This document shows positions 49,754-59,250 of a stretch of DNA of 64,000 nucleotides, piece by piece. Origin of the DNA: Candidatus Marimicrobium litorale (lineage in GTDB: Bacteria; Pseudomonadota; Gammaproteobacteria; Pseudomonadales; Halieaceae); the NCBI RefSeq assembly GCF_026262645.1, contig NZ_SHNO01000002.1, positions 186,001-250,000 of the forward strand, in the 5' to 3' direction. The position numbers were made by a program, and so were the translations under genes. Position 1 is the first letter of the stretch. Each line of letters begins with the position of its first letter. The notes under the pieces were generated by a model. It did not search any database, was not told where the DNA came from, and saw nothing but the letters and a program-made list of their open reading frames with translations.

Positions 49754-52551
49754 GCGATTACAAGGACACATTGAATCTGCCGAAGACGGCGTTTCCTATG
49801 AAAGCCAGTCTGGCCCAGCGTGAGCCGGGGCGTTTGAAGCAATGGCAGGAGATGGGCATCTACGACATGATCCGAGAGGAATGCCGCGGACGTCCCCGTT
49901 TCATCCTGCACGATGGCCCGCCCTATGCCAATGGCGAGCTGCATGTGGGCCATGCGGTCAACAAAATTCTGAAAGATTTTATCGTCAAGGCACGCACACT
50001 GGACGGTTACGATGCGCCATATATACCGGGCTGGGATTGCCACGGTCTGCCCATTGAACTGAATGTCGAGAAAAAAGTTGGCAAGCCCGGTGGCAAGGTA
50101 ACGGCAGCGGAGTTTCGCAAGAAGTGCCGTGACTACGCCGCGAAACAAATAGAAGGCCAGAAGCGCGATTTTATGCGCATGGGCGTCATTGGAGACTGGT
50201 CCAACCCCTATCTCACCATGGATTTTAAGTTTGAGGCCGGCATTGTGCGGGCCCTGTCCCGTATCGTGGAGAATGGCCATCTACACAAGGGCTACAAGCC
50301 AGTGCACTGGTGTATGGACTGCGGTTCAGCACTGGCAGAAGCCGAAGTCGAATACCACGACAAGCGCTCTCTGGCTATTGATGTTGCGTTTACGGCGATC
50401 GAGCCCGCCGCTATCAATGCCGCCTGTGGCGCAGATTACGCCGGCCCAATCGCGATTCCAATCTGGACGACGACGCCATGGACATTGCCGGCCAACATGG
50501 CGGTATGTTTGCACCCGGAGCTCGACTATGTGCTGATTGAGGGTGAGGGACGCGCTCTGTTGGTCGCATCCGCACTGATGGATGACTGTGCCGCTCGTTA
50601 CGGGCTGGACGCGGTAACTGTTCTCGGTCGATGCAAGGGTGCCGCATTGGAACATCAATTGTTGCAGCATTGCTTTCTCGCGCGTCAGGTCCCCGTCGTC
50701 CTTGGAAAACACGTGACGGTAGATGCTGGCACGGGCGCGGTGCATACCGCACCCGGCCATGGCCAGGATGATTTCATTGTTGGTCAGCAATACGGCTTAG
50801 AGGTCTATAATCCCGTGGGCGGCAATGGTGTATACCTTGCGGATACCGAGATTTTTGCCGGTCAACACGTGCTCAAGGCTAACCCCGCCATTGTCGAACT
50901 ACTCAGGGAGCGGGGCGTATTGTTGCATGAAGAAGATTACCAGCACTCTTACCCCCATTGCTGGCGACACAAAACCCCCATTATTTTTCGTGCGACACCG
51001 CAGTGGTTTGTGGATATGCATCAGCAAGGCTTGCTGGAGAAAGCAGTGACGGCAGTTGAGGGCGTCCAGTGGTTACCTGAATGGGGCCGTGCGCGCATCG
51101 ATAGTATGCTGGTCAACCGTCCGGACTGGTGTGTGTCGCGGCAGCGTACCTGGGGTGTGCCCATTCCGCTGTTCATCCACCGTGAGACCGGCGCATTGCA
51201 CCCGGACACCAATCGGTTGATGGCGCAGGTTGCCCTTCGCGTAGAGCAGACCGGAGTGGATGCCTGGTTTGAACTGCAAGCCGACGAACTGCTTGGCGAT
51301 GAGGCCGGTGATTACGACAAGATGACCGATACCCTTGATGTCTGGTTTGATTCCGGTGTAACCCATTACTGTGTATTGCAGCAGCGCGAAGAGCTGCAGT
51401 TTCCCGCCGATCTTTATCTCGAGGGCTCAGACCAACACCGGGGCTGGTTTCAGTCGTCACTGCTAACGGCAATGGCCATCGAAGGTGAGGCGCCATACAA
51501 AACTGTTCTGACCCACGGTTTCACCGTCGATGCCGATGGACACAAGATGTCTAAATCGTTGGGCAATATCGTGCCTGCCAAAAAAGCGATGGACGATATG
51601 GGCGCGGATGTATTGCGTTTATGGGTAGCGGCGACAGATTATCGCGGTGAGGTCACAGTCAGCGATGAGATTTTCAAGCGCACCGCTGATGCATACCGGC
51701 GTATTCGCAACACCGCCCGCTTTCTGCTGTCCAACCTGCATGGTTTTGATCCGCTCGTTGATGCGGCAGATGCGGCAGAGATGCTGTCTTTGGACCGCTG
51801 GGTAGTCGACCGCGCGGCCTGTTTGCAGGCAGAGATAGAGGACGCTTATCAGGCGTATAATTTTCACCACGTGTATCAGAAGCTGCATAATTTCTGTGTC
51901 AACGATCTGGGTGGGTTTTACCTTGACGTGATTAAGGACAGGCAATACACGACCAGCGCAAACAGCCTGGCCCGTCGTTCTGCGCAGACGGCGCTGTACC
52001 ACCTGGCCGAGGCGCTGGTGCGTTGGATTGCTCCGATACTCAGCTATACCGCAGAAGAAATTTGGGAGAACCTCCCCGGAGACAGACGGCCGTCTGTAAT
52101 GTTGGAGACGTGGTATGGCGATTTGTTCGAGCTATCGGGCGGCGAAGCCATGGGGCGTGAGTTCTGGCGACAGGTGATGGACGTGCGAGCCGCGGTGAAC
52201 AAAGCGATGGAAGAACAACGTGCGGCCGGTGTGTTGCGCGGATCATTGGATGCGGCTGTGACCCTGTACTGCTCCGATGCGCTGCTCCACACGCTGGAGA
52301 TGCTGGGCAACGAGTTACGTTTTGTTCTTATCAGTTCTGCTGCGCGTCTCGAGCCACTCAGCGCGGCGAGCCAAGCGACAGAGACAGAAGTAGAGGGGTT
52401 GAAGCTGCAAATCGCGATAATGGACGAAGAAAAATGTGAGCGCTGCTGGCACCGCAGTGCCGATATTGGCGACAACACAACACACCCTACATTGTGTTTT
52501 CGCTGTATTGAAAATATTGATGGTGAGGGGGAGAGTCGCCTTTATGCGTAA
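49750..52551 (+). CDS. ileS: Isoleucyl-tRNA synthetase
   Basis: 933 residues, class Ia. HIGH motif as HVGH (65-68, within [12 protein letters not shown]), editing domain CP1 in the middle, KMSKS at 599-603, anticodon-binding domain, and the C-terminal zinc finger with [10 protein letters not shown] and CFRCIENI. Charges tRNA-Ile. Coupled to ribF (ATGA) and to lspA (8-base overlap). Confidence 0.98.
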   Translation: MSDYKDTLNLPKTAFPMKASLAQREPGRLKQWQEMGIYDMIREECRGRPRFILHDGPPYANGELHVGHAVNKILKDFIVKARTLDGYDAPYIPGWDCHGLPIELNVEKKVGKPGGKVTAAEFRKKCRDYAAKQIEGQKRDFMRMGVIGDWSNPYLTMDFKFEAGIVRALSRIVENGHLHKGYKPVHWCMDCGSALAEAEVEYHDKRSLAIDVAFTAIEPAAINAACGADYAGPIAIPIWTTTPWTLPANMAVCLHPELDYVLIEGEGRALLVASALMDDCAARYGLDAVTVLGRCKGAALEHQLLQHCFLARQVPVVLGKHVTVDAGTGAVHTAPGHGQDDFIVGQQYGLEVYNPVGGNGVYLADTEIFAGQHVLKANPAIVELLRERGVLLHEEDYQHSYPHCWRHKTPIIFRATPQWFVDMHQQGLLEKAVTAVEGVQWLPEWGRARIDSMLVNRPDWCVSRQRTWGVPIPLFIHRETGALHPDTNRLMAQVALRVEQTGVDAWFELQADELLGDEAGDYDKMTDTLDVWFDSGVTHYCVLQQREELQFPADLYLEGSDQHRGWFQSSLLTAMAIEGEAPYKTVLTHGFTVDADGHKMSKSLGNIVPAKKAMDDMGADVLRLWVAATDYRGEVTVSDEIFKRTADAYRRIRNTARFLLSNLHGFDPLVDAADAAEMLSLDRWVVDRAACLQAEIEDAYQAYNFHHVYQKLHNFCVNDLGGFYLDVIKDRQYTTSANSLARRSAQTALYHLAEALVRWIAPILSYTAEEIWENLPGDRRPSVMLETWYGDLFELSGGEAMGREFWRQVMDVRAAVNKAMEEQRAAGVLRGSLDAAVTLYCSDALLHTLEMLGNELRFVLISSAARLEPLSAASQATETEVEGLKLQIAIMDEEKCERCWHRSADIGDNTTHPTLCFRCIENIDGEGESRLYA

Positions 52552-53053
52552 TGGTCTTGCAGCCCTTCCCTGGTTTGGTTTGGCGCTGATTGTGATCGGA
52601 CTGGACCAGTACACCAAGGGTCTCGCCAGCGCCGGCCTCGATTATGGACAGCCGGTGCGTGTTTTCTCCTGGTTTAACCTGACACTGCAGCATAATCCCG
52701 GCGCTGCCTTCAGCTTTCTCAGTGATGCGGGTGGCTGGCAGCGCTATTTTTTTAGCGCTGCTGCGGCCATTATCAGCGCGGTGCTGGCAGCGTGGCTGTG
52801 GGTAATGCCCAGAGGCCAGCGCCTGCTGGCGCTTAGCCTTGGTCTCATTATCGGGGGTGCATTGGGAAACCTGTGGGACCGCATCGTATTTGGCTATGTA
52901 GTTGACTTCATTTCCGTTCACTATCAACACTATTATTTCCCGGCATTTAATATCGCCGACTCTGCCATTACCGGGGGGGCGATAGGCATGGTGCTCGATA
53001 GCATGGTCAACCGGAACAACGATATGGTGGGCAAGCGGGGAGAGAGCTCTTGA
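52544..53053 (+). CDS. lspA: Lipoprotein signal peptidase (SPase II)
   Basis: 169 residues, four membrane helices. Catalytic Asp motifs [19 protein letters not shown] and [11 protein letters not shown] are both present, with [22 protein letters not shown] before them. Cleaves lipoprotein signal peptides after lipidation; BamD and BamE in this window are expected substrates. ATG 52544 lies inside the ileS stop region; the frame runs further left inside ileS, which is rejected. The stop overlaps the fkpB TTG. Confidence 0.96.
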   Translation: MRNGLAALPWFGLALIVIGLDQYTKGLASAGLDYGQPVRVFSWFNLTLQHNPGAAFSFLSDAGGWQRYFFSAAAAIISAVLAAWLWVMPRGQRLLALSLGLIIGGALGNLWDRIVFGYVVDFISVHYQHYYFPAFNIADSAITGGAIGMVLDSMVNRNNDMVGKRGESS

Positions 53054-53499
53054 ACAAAGTCACGGTGGGTGAGGGCACCCGAGTGCACCTGAATTTCTCG
53101 ATCAGCCTGGAAGATGGTTCTGAAGTCGATACCAATTTCGGTGATGAATCAGTGAGTTTCGTTGTGGGTGACGGTAGTCTGTTGCCGGGCTTTGAGCGTC
53201 TATTGTTTGGCATGTCGCCGGGTGAGCGACAAATGTTTGTTGTGTCACCGGAAAACGCCTTCGGTCAGCCCAATGACGATAACGTGCAAACTGTCTCGCG
53301 CGATCAGTTTGACGACGATATTGATCTGCAGATTGGTCTGGTCTATGCCTTCAATGATGCTGGCGGCGGTGAGTTGCCCGGTATGATTATTTCGTTTGAT
53401 GACGATGAAGTCAGTGTAGATTTTAATCATCCGTTGTCTGGGCGTACGATCTTGTTCGACGTTCTGATCCACCGAGTAGAACCCGCGGAGCTGCACTAG
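53050..53499 (+). CDS. fkpB: FKBP-type peptidyl-prolyl isomerase (SlpA/FkpB)
   Basis: 149 residues. FKBP core with VHLNFSISLEDGSEVDTNF, FVVGDGSLLPGFERLLFGMSPGERQMF and SPENAFGQPNDDNV, plus the inserted IF domain as in E. coli SlpA, and the closing DFNHPLSGRTILFDV. Catalyses proline isomerisation in folding. Starts at TTG 53050, overlapping the lspA stop by 4 bases; GGGGAGAG lies just upstream. Confidence 0.94.
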   Translation: MNKVTVGEGTRVHLNFSISLEDGSEVDTNFGDESVSFVVGDGSLLPGFERLLFGMSPGERQMFVVSPENAFGQPNDDNVQTVSRDQFDDDIDLQIGLVYAFNDAGGGELPGMIISFDDDEVSVDFNHPLSGRTILFDVLIHRVEPAELH

Positions 53500-53526
53500 C
53501 TGCAAGGTCGCAGGAGAAAAGCGTTT

Positions 53527-54477
53527 ATGGAAATTAGTCTCGCGAATCCCAGAGGATTTTGTGCCGGGGTCGACCGCGCGATCGATATCGTGAATCGCGC
53601 GCTGGAGGTGTTTGGCTCACCCATTTACGTACGGCACGAGGTGGTACATAACCGCTTTGTGGTGGATGACCTGCGCTCTCGCGGCGCGATATTCGTTGAT
53701 GATCTCGAGGAGGTACCGGACAACAGTATTGTCATTTTCAGCGCACATGGTGTGTCACAGGCCGTGCGGACACAGGCTGAAAGTCGTTCTCTGAAAGTGT
53801 TCGATGCGACGTGCCCGCTGGTCACCAAGGTGCATGTTGAGGTCGCTAGCTACAGCCTGCAGGGCAGAGAGTGCGTGTTGATCGGCCACCGCGGTCATCC
53901 GGAGGTGGAGGGGACCATGGGGCAGTATGACCGTGCTGCGGGTGGGGAAATCTACCTTGTTGAAGACGACGAGCAGGCGGCCTCGTTGACAGTAAAAGAT
54001 TCCGACAACCTGGCTTATGTCACTCAGACGACACTCTCTATGGATGACACTGCCAGAGTGATCGCTATTTTGCGAAAGCGGTTTCCCCGCATAGAGGGGC
54101 CGCGTAAGGACGATATTTGTTACGCCACGCAAAATCGGCAGGATGCTGTGAAGCAACTCGCCGCCAATTGTGACCTGATGTTGGTAGTGGGTTCGCCGAA
54201 CAGTTCCAATTCCAACCGTCTGCGGGAACTGGCGGAGCGCATGGGTGCCGAGGCTTATCTGCTGGATGGTGCCGACGATATCAGGGCAACCTGGCTCGAG
54301 GGTAAGACGCGTATTGGCGTTACTGCGGGTGCCTCAGCACCGGAAGTATTGGTGCAGGAGGTCATAGAAGGGCTTTGTGAACTTGGCGCTGATGCTCCCA
54401 TAGAAGTGGCCGGCCGCCCCGAAAATATCACGTTTTCACTGCCCCGAGAGCTAAAGATCGACGCCAAGAACATCTAG
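53527..54477 (+). CDS. ispH: 4-hydroxy-3-methylbut-2-enyl diphosphate reductase IspH
   Basis: 316 residues. The three cluster cysteines lie in [23 protein letters not shown] and the later [23 protein letters not shown] regions. Last step of the MEP isoprenoid pathway, making IPP and DMAPP with a [4Fe-4S] cluster. Ends the ileS-lspA-fkpB-ispH run; the minor pilin genes follow as in Pseudomonas. Confidence 0.97.
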   Translation: MEISLANPRGFCAGVDRAIDIVNRALEVFGSPIYVRHEVVHNRFVVDDLRSRGAIFVDDLEEVPDNSIVIFSAHGVSQAVRTQAESRSLKVFDATCPLVTKVHVEVASYSLQGRECVLIGHRGHPEVEGTMGQYDRAAGGEIYLVEDDEQAASLTVKDSDNLAYVTQTTLSMDDTARVIAILRKRFPRIEGPRKDDICYATQNRQDAVKQLAANCDLMLVVGSPNSSNSNRLRELAERMGAEAYLLDGADDIRATWLEGKTRIGVTAGASAPEVLVQEVIEGLCELGADAPIEVAGRPENITFSLPRELKIDAKNI

Positions 54478-54655
54478 CGGTTGTAAGCCTGAATCCACTG
54501 GTGCGCTTGCACAGTTCCGAATTTTCGCCTTGCGCATTCGCCATGGTGCACATCATCAGGTTTCCATTTTTCGCCAGATCCGACCAGACACTGGCCTGTC
54601 GCGATCGTGCCTGTATGTTTGTTCGCAGGGTCAGCCGATTGGAAGCACGAACGCA

Positions 54656-55204
54656 ATGCAACGCTCCGCGAGAGGTTGGACATTAGTCGAATTGATGTTG
54701 GCGCTGGTGATACTGGTTACCACGCTGGTGCTCGGCACTCCACTCATGCAGTCGGTTGTGCAGGGCAATCGCCTGTGGGGAGCGTCCAGTCGCTTCCTTT
54801 TGGCGCTGAGCCTTGCTCGCAGCGAAGCCATTCTCAGGAATCGTACGGTCAGTATTTGCCCCTCATCGCTTTATCGGACGAGGCTAGCCCGCTGTTCCGG
54901 GACGTACGCGGATGGCTGGATCGTGTTTACCAACGCGAGTCGTGATGGTGTGATCGATAACGCCACCGACACGGTGGTACGAGGTTTCGAGGGTTTGCCA
55001 CCGGGATACGCAGTAGCGAATCGTCTCGGTACCCGCACCGTCAGCACGCTGATTAATTTTAACCCTGACGGGACAGCCCACGTGAACCGAACGCTGCGCT
55101 TCTGTCCGCCCCGTAGCGCTTCTCACGCGTCGATAAGCGTCGTCCTGAACAGGGTGGGCAGAGCGCGGTTGGTTCAGGACGCAGCGGGCTGTTCATTGGG
55201 CTGA
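54656..55204 (+). CDS. fimT: FimT/GspH-type minor pilin
   Basis: 182 residues. Prepilin leader MQRSARG followed by WTLVELMLALVIL, so cleavage is G/W with Glu at +5 and Trp rather than Phe at +1. The C-terminal beta domain carries ARSEAILRNRTVSICPSS and YADGWIVFTNASRDG, typical of GspH/FimT pseudopilins. Primes type IV pilus assembly with PilV, PilW, PilX and PilE. The frame extends left to 54530, but the leader fixes ATG 54656. Confidence 0.85.
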   Translation: MQRSARGWTLVELMLALVILVTTLVLGTPLMQSVVQGNRLWGASSRFLLALSLARSEAILRNRTVSICPSSLYRTRLARCSGTYADGWIVFTNASRDGVIDNATDTVVRGFEGLPPGYAVANRLGTRTVSTLINFNPDGTAHVNRTLRFCPPRSASHASISVVLNRVGRARLVQDAAGCSLG

Positions 55205-55229
55205 TGAGGCGTGGAGGGAGGTGGTCTTT

Positions 55230-55829
55230 TTGACGGCGCTTGTAGCCAGAGCTGATTCGATCGGGTTCCGACATAGCTTGGGTTTTGCTTTGCTGGAAGT
55301 CGCAGTGGCCTTTTTTTTGTTCACGCTGGCGCTGTGGGGCGTAATGTCTGTGCAAATCGTGACTGCGCATGCCAGCTATGATGCCTTACAGCGGACGGTG
55401 GCATTGTCTTTGGCCCGGGATCTGGTTGCCCGTGTCAGGGCGAATCCTCGAGCGCTGCACGATTATGCGTTGCGCACGTCCATTACTGCGAGCAGTGATC
55501 CAGCGGATTCGTTTCCCGACTGTTATGCGATAGCGTGTACCCCGCGTCAACTGGCACGCTTTGATCTTCGAGAATGGCAGCGCGGTCTCGACGGTGAGTG
55601 GGAGCAGGAGGGCGGGGTGCCAGTCGGTGTCTTGCTATCGCCCTCGGCCTGTGTAGAAGGACATGATGGCGTGCTGGAAGTGCTGGTAAGCTGGGTTTCC
55701 CTGACCGCCAAAGGGTCTCTCGCTCCTGCGCCTTGCCCCACCGCACAGCCGCAGGACACGCGGCCGGTTGCACCGCGTTCGGGGCGTGAGTTTCTGCGCT
55801 TGCGTATTGAACTGGCGCGGTTTGAATGA
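55230..55829 (+). CDS. pilV: Minor pilin PilV
   Basis: 199 residues. Prepilin site RHSLG/FALLEVAVAFFLFTLAL, with Glu at +5. Downstream the PilV-type region contains ALSLARDLVARVRANP. TTG 55230 has GGAGGGAGG ending 8 bases before it; GTG 55221 touches its ribosome site and is less likely. The stop overlaps pilW (ATGA). Confidence 0.8.
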   Translation: MTALVARADSIGFRHSLGFALLEVAVAFFLFTLALWGVMSVQIVTAHASYDALQRTVALSLARDLVARVRANPRALHDYALRTSITASSDPADSFPDCYAIACTPRQLARFDLREWQRGLDGEWEQEGGVPVGVLLSPSACVEGHDGVLEVLVSWVSLTAKGSLAPAPCPTAQPQDTRPVAPRSGREFLRLRIELARFE

Positions 55830-56854
55830 CGGCGCCGCTCTGTCATGCCGTTGCTTTGCCGGGCAGGGGGTTCACCCTCGTAGAGCTACTGGTCGCTATG
55901 CTGTTGGGAATCATGTTGTCCGCTGGGATGGTGACGGCTTACCTGGGCACGAAGCAAAGCGCGGTTTATCAGGACCAGCTGGCCAGAATGCAGGAGAACG
56001 GCCGTCTTGCTCAGTGGTTGTTGTCGCGCGAGGTGGTTATGGCCGGCTTTTTCGCCGGGCTTATGGGACCGCACACCCAAACACCCGCTGCGGAAATAGC
56101 TCAATGCGGCGCGACAAAGTGGGTACTCAATATCGCCTTGCCGCTGGACCACGTCGATAACCATGAACGCGGAACCACACCTGTCGCAACCGGCGCAGGT
56201 GTACTGAGTTGCCTGCACGGTGACCAGATAAAAGACGGTACAGATATTTTGCTTGTGCAGCGCACTGCGGCCGAACCGAGCCTCTCTCACGGATCACCCG
56301 CCGTGCGGCTGGGAGTATCTCGTGTCAAAAGTTGGTACCTGCGAGTGGAGGAGGGTGCGCCTGCAGGCTGGGAATGGCGCGCACCGGCCGGGTTGGGTGA
56401 GGCGGTGGTCAGCGATCCGCAGGCGAACTACTGGAAGGGCCTGTCTCGAATTTTCTACGTGAGAACGTTTTCCAACCCGGACGATAAGCTGGCTGATATG
56501 CCAACACTGTGCGTGGAGACCATCGCGGGAAATGCCATGGAGTCACGCTGCCTGGTCGAAGGTATCGAGGATCTACAGTTTGAATTCGGTATCGACAGCA
56601 ACGGGGACGGAGTGCCAGACCGGTACCTCGAAGCCCCGTCGCAGAACCAGATTCGTAATGCGGTCACGGTGAGAATTCACCTCTTGGTGCGAAGCATTGC
56701 GAGCATTCCGGGCTGGGTCGATGAAAAGACCTATATGCTGGGCCGAAAGTACCTCGCGAGCCGGCGGGATCGGTATATCCGCCGCGTGCTGAGCACAACG
56801 GTGTTGCTGCGCAACCGGTTGCGGCCTGCCTTGCTGCGGAGTGAGCGTCTGTGA
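55826..56854 (+). CDS. pilW: Minor pilin PilW
   Basis: 342 residues. Prepilin site LPGRG/FTLVELLVAMLLGIMLS with Glu at +5, then the helical spine LGTKQSAVYQDQLARMQENGRLAQWLL and a large C-terminal beta domain with a probable disulphide pair. Length and the ARMQENGR motif fit PilW. Overlaps pilV by 4 bases. Confidence 0.88.
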   Translation: MTAPLCHAVALPGRGFTLVELLVAMLLGIMLSAGMVTAYLGTKQSAVYQDQLARMQENGRLAQWLLSREVVMAGFFAGLMGPHTQTPAAEIAQCGATKWVLNIALPLDHVDNHERGTTPVATGAGVLSCLHGDQIKDGTDILLVQRTAAEPSLSHGSPAVRLGVSRVKSWYLRVEEGAPAGWEWRAPAGLGEAVVSDPQANYWKGLSRIFYVRTFSNPDDKLADMPTLCVETIAGNAMESRCLVEGIEDLQFEFGIDSNGDGVPDRYLEAPSQNQIRNAVTVRIHLLVRSIASIPGWVDEKTYMLGRKYLASRRDRYIRRVLSTTVLLRNRLRPALLRSERL

Positions 56855-56862
56855 GGCCGGCG

Positions 56863-57396
56863 ATGTATCAGCGTGGCACCGTATTGATACTGTCACTGGT
56901 GTTTGCGGCAATGCTCGCATTGGTGGCAGCCACCGTTGTGCAGACGGCGACGCAACAGTTGCATATGGCGGGTAATGATCAGTTTCGTACTTTCATGCGT
57001 CAGTATGCGCAGTCTGTTGCGGCTGCCCTTGCGAAAAACCAGCATAACTTTCAGTTGGATAAATGGGTTGGACATGTCAACTGCCCGGTCGCTTCGGGAC
57101 ACCCCGATTGTGACAGCAGAGCACTGCCTGTACCGAATGTGAAGGTAGATGTCGGTACTCTGACCTATGACTATCGGGTAGTGCGGCTTGCACCCTTTGT
57201 CAGCACGCTGTTGCGCTCCTCCTCGCAGGACGAAAAACATACAGGGGGAGCCGCCTTTGCCACCTTTGAGATTGAGGTGCGAGTGACCAGCGGCGCCGCT
57301 AGTGTGCGTGTCGTTCAGGGTGTTGCGGTGGAAATGGATCGCCCGACGACACTGTATCGCACGCATTGGCGGGAGCCGGGTGTGGATCCGCTTTAG
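56863..57396 (+). CDS. pilX: Minor pilin PilX
   Basis: 177 residues. Leader MYQRG followed by TVLILSLVFAAMLALVAATV; the residue at +5 is Leu, not Glu, which is usual in PilX-type minor pilins. C-terminal part with Cys pair region VNCPVASGHPDCDS. ATG 56863 has TGAGG at 6 bases and gives a short leader; a GTG at 56851 lies upstream in frame. Its stop is 2 bases from the pilE ATG; no pilY1 gene lies between or beyond. Confidence 0.8.
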   Translation: MYQRGTVLILSLVFAAMLALVAATVVQTATQQLHMAGNDQFRTFMRQYAQSVAAALAKNQHNFQLDKWVGHVNCPVASGHPDCDSRALPVPNVKVDVGTLTYDYRVVRLAPFVSTLLRSSSQDEKHTGGAAFATFEIEVRVTSGAASVRVVQGVAVEMDRPTTLYRTHWREPGVDPL

Positions 57397-57398
57397 CT

Positions 57399-57860
57399 AT
57401 GCGGCATACCTTACAACAGGATCAAGGCGTCCAGAATGGCTTCACCTTGGTAGAGCTGCTCGCCGTGCTTGCCATACTTTGTGCTCTCGGGGTGCTTGTA
57501 CTGCCCGCGTACCAATCTCAAGTGCTCACGGCAAGGCGTGGTCTAGCGAGACTTGAGCTGCTCAAAATAATGACACAGCAGGAACAATACTTTCTCAATC
57601 ATTTGAAGTACGCCGATTCTCTAACGCAGCTTGGCTTTCCCGCTCATCCCTATGCCCTGACCCGGGACGGCAACGTGGCACCCGCCTCAGCGACCGACAG
57701 TATTTACCTGATCGGGCTGGACGCAACGAGCCGCAGCTACATCGTTACCGCGTCGCCGACTGACCGGCAGCGTGAGGACACGGGATGCCAGGTCATGAGT
57801 ATTGAATCGAACGGGATACGGCACTCCAGTGGCACGTATGCAACGCAGGAGTGCTGGTGA
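57399..57860 (+). CDS. pilE: Minor pilin PilE
   Basis: 153 residues. Prepilin site GVQNG/FTLVELLAVLAILCALGVLVLPAYQ, Glu at +5. The region LELLKIMTQQEQYFLNHLKYADSLTQLG and the C-terminal DTGC...TQECW cysteine pair (D-loop) fit PilE. Last gene of the minor pilin operon, ending 4 bases before the convergent pilR stop. Confidence 0.85.
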   Translation: MRHTLQQDQGVQNGFTLVELLAVLAILCALGVLVLPAYQSQVLTARRGLARLELLKIMTQQEQYFLNHLKYADSLTQLGFPAHPYALTRDGNVAPASATDSIYLIGLDATSRSYIVTASPTDRQREDTGCQVMSIESNGIRHSSGTYATQECW

Positions 57861-57864
57861 GTGC

Positions 57865-59250
57865 TTATTCTTCCAGCCCAAGTTTTTTTTGCCGGTAACG
57901 CAGGCTGCGAAAGCTAATTCCCAACAGCTTTGCGGTTGCTGTTTTGTTCCAACGGCAAATCTCCAGAGCCTGGCTGATGACCTCTCGCTCGATATTCTCC
58001 AGGTATCCCTCCAGATCACCGTGCACGTCATGGTGCCTGAGCTCGCCAGATGCGGGACGCGCAACCTCAGACTCCGATGTCGGCGGTGGGCCGGCTGGCG
58101 TGGGAATGCTGGAGAGCTGAAGGTCTCGCGCGGACAGCGTGTCGCTCTCAGACAGTGCCAGCGATCGCTCGAGAATATTCTCCAGTTCGCGCACGTTTCC
58201 CGGAAAAGAATGTTTGCCCAGTGCATCAAGAGCAGCGCGGTCCAATTCTATGCTTGGGCCACCATGGCGTTCGCAGATACGCTCCAGCAGGTTGGCGGCA
58301 AGCACCGGCAAATCTTCCAGTCGCTCCCGCAGGCTTGGCACGCGCACATCGATAACATTAATGCGGTAGTAGAGATCCTGGCGGAAACGATTTTCCTCGA
58401 CTTCTCGCGCCAGATTCTTGTGAGTCGCACTCAGTAAACGAAAATCGGTGGGCTGCTCCTCGCTGGAGCCGACGGGGCGAGCGGTTTTTTCCTGTATGGC
58501 CCGCAACAGCTTGACCTGCATGGCGAGGGGCAGGTCTGCCACCTCGTCGAGAAACAGTGTGCCTCCCGCGGCGGCCTGAAAAAGTCCCTGCTTGTCCTGG
58601 TTGGCACCGGTAAAGCTGCCTTTCAGGTACCCAAAAAATTCGCTTTCCATTAACTCAGGGGGAATTGCACCACAATTGACCGCAATGAAAGGGCCGTGAC
58701 TGCGGGGGCCATTGTTATGGATCAGGCGGGCCACTACTTCCTTGCCGCTGCCTGATTCGCCCTCGATGTGAACCGGCGCCTGACTTCTCGCCAGCTTTGA
58801 AATCTTTTGGCGCAAGGTGGTGATAGAGGGAGAGGAACCAATCAGCCCCTCATGCATTGCGCTTTCCGCCAGACTGGCGTCTCCCTGCATTTGGAGCGCT
58901 GAGCTGACAAGCTTGCGCAGATTGTCCAGTTCTATAGGCTTGCTGACAAAATCAAACGCACCGGCCTTCAATGCAGAGATCGCTGCCTCTACACTGCCAT
59001 GGGCTGTAATCATGGCCACGGGAATGTGTGGAAATTCCTGCTGTATATACTCGATGAGATCAATGCCGTTGCCATCGGGTAGTTGCATGTCTGTGAGGCA
59101 CAGATCAGGGTTGACCTGTCCGACAATAGTTCTCGCCTCCTGCAGGGTGGCGGCACTGTGCGTGACCAAACCCATGCGACTCAGTGTGATGTCCAGAAGT
59201 TCACGGATATCGGGTTCGTCATCGACTATGAGTACACTTTGGCTTGGCAT
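57865..59250 (-). CDS. pilR: Sigma-54-dependent response regulator PilR
   Basis: 461 residues. Receiver domain with Asp54 (CLTDMQLPDG), AAA+ domain with Walker A GESGSGKE, sigma-54 contact loop GSFTGA and Walker B GGTLFLDEVADLP, then a Fis-type helix-turn-helix ending TATAKLLGISFRSLRYRQKKLG. In Pseudomonas PilR activates the major pilin gene pilA. Forms an operon with pilS (stop-start adjacent) and is convergent with the minor pilins. Confidence 0.93.
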   Translation of the reverse strand: MPSQSVLIVDDEPDIRELLDITLSRMGLVTHSAATLQEARTIVGQVNPDLCLTDMQLPDGNGIDLIEYIQQEFPHIPVAMITAHGSVEAAISALKAGAFDFVSKPIELDNLRKLVSSALQMQGDASLAESAMHEGLIGSSPSITTLRQKISKLARSQAPVHIEGESGSGKEVVARLIHNNGPRSHGPFIAVNCGAIPPELMESEFFGYLKGSFTGANQDKQGLFQAAAGGTLFLDEVADLPLAMQVKLLRAIQEKTARPVGSSEEQPTDFRLLSATHKNLAREVEENRFRQDLYYRINVIDVRVPSLRERLEDLPVLAANLLERICERHGGPSIELDRAALDALGKHSFPGNVRELENILERSLALSESDTLSARDLQLSSIPTPAGPPPTSESEVARPASGELRHHDVHGDLEGYLENIEREVISQALEICRWNKTATAKLLGISFRSLRYRQKKLGLEE

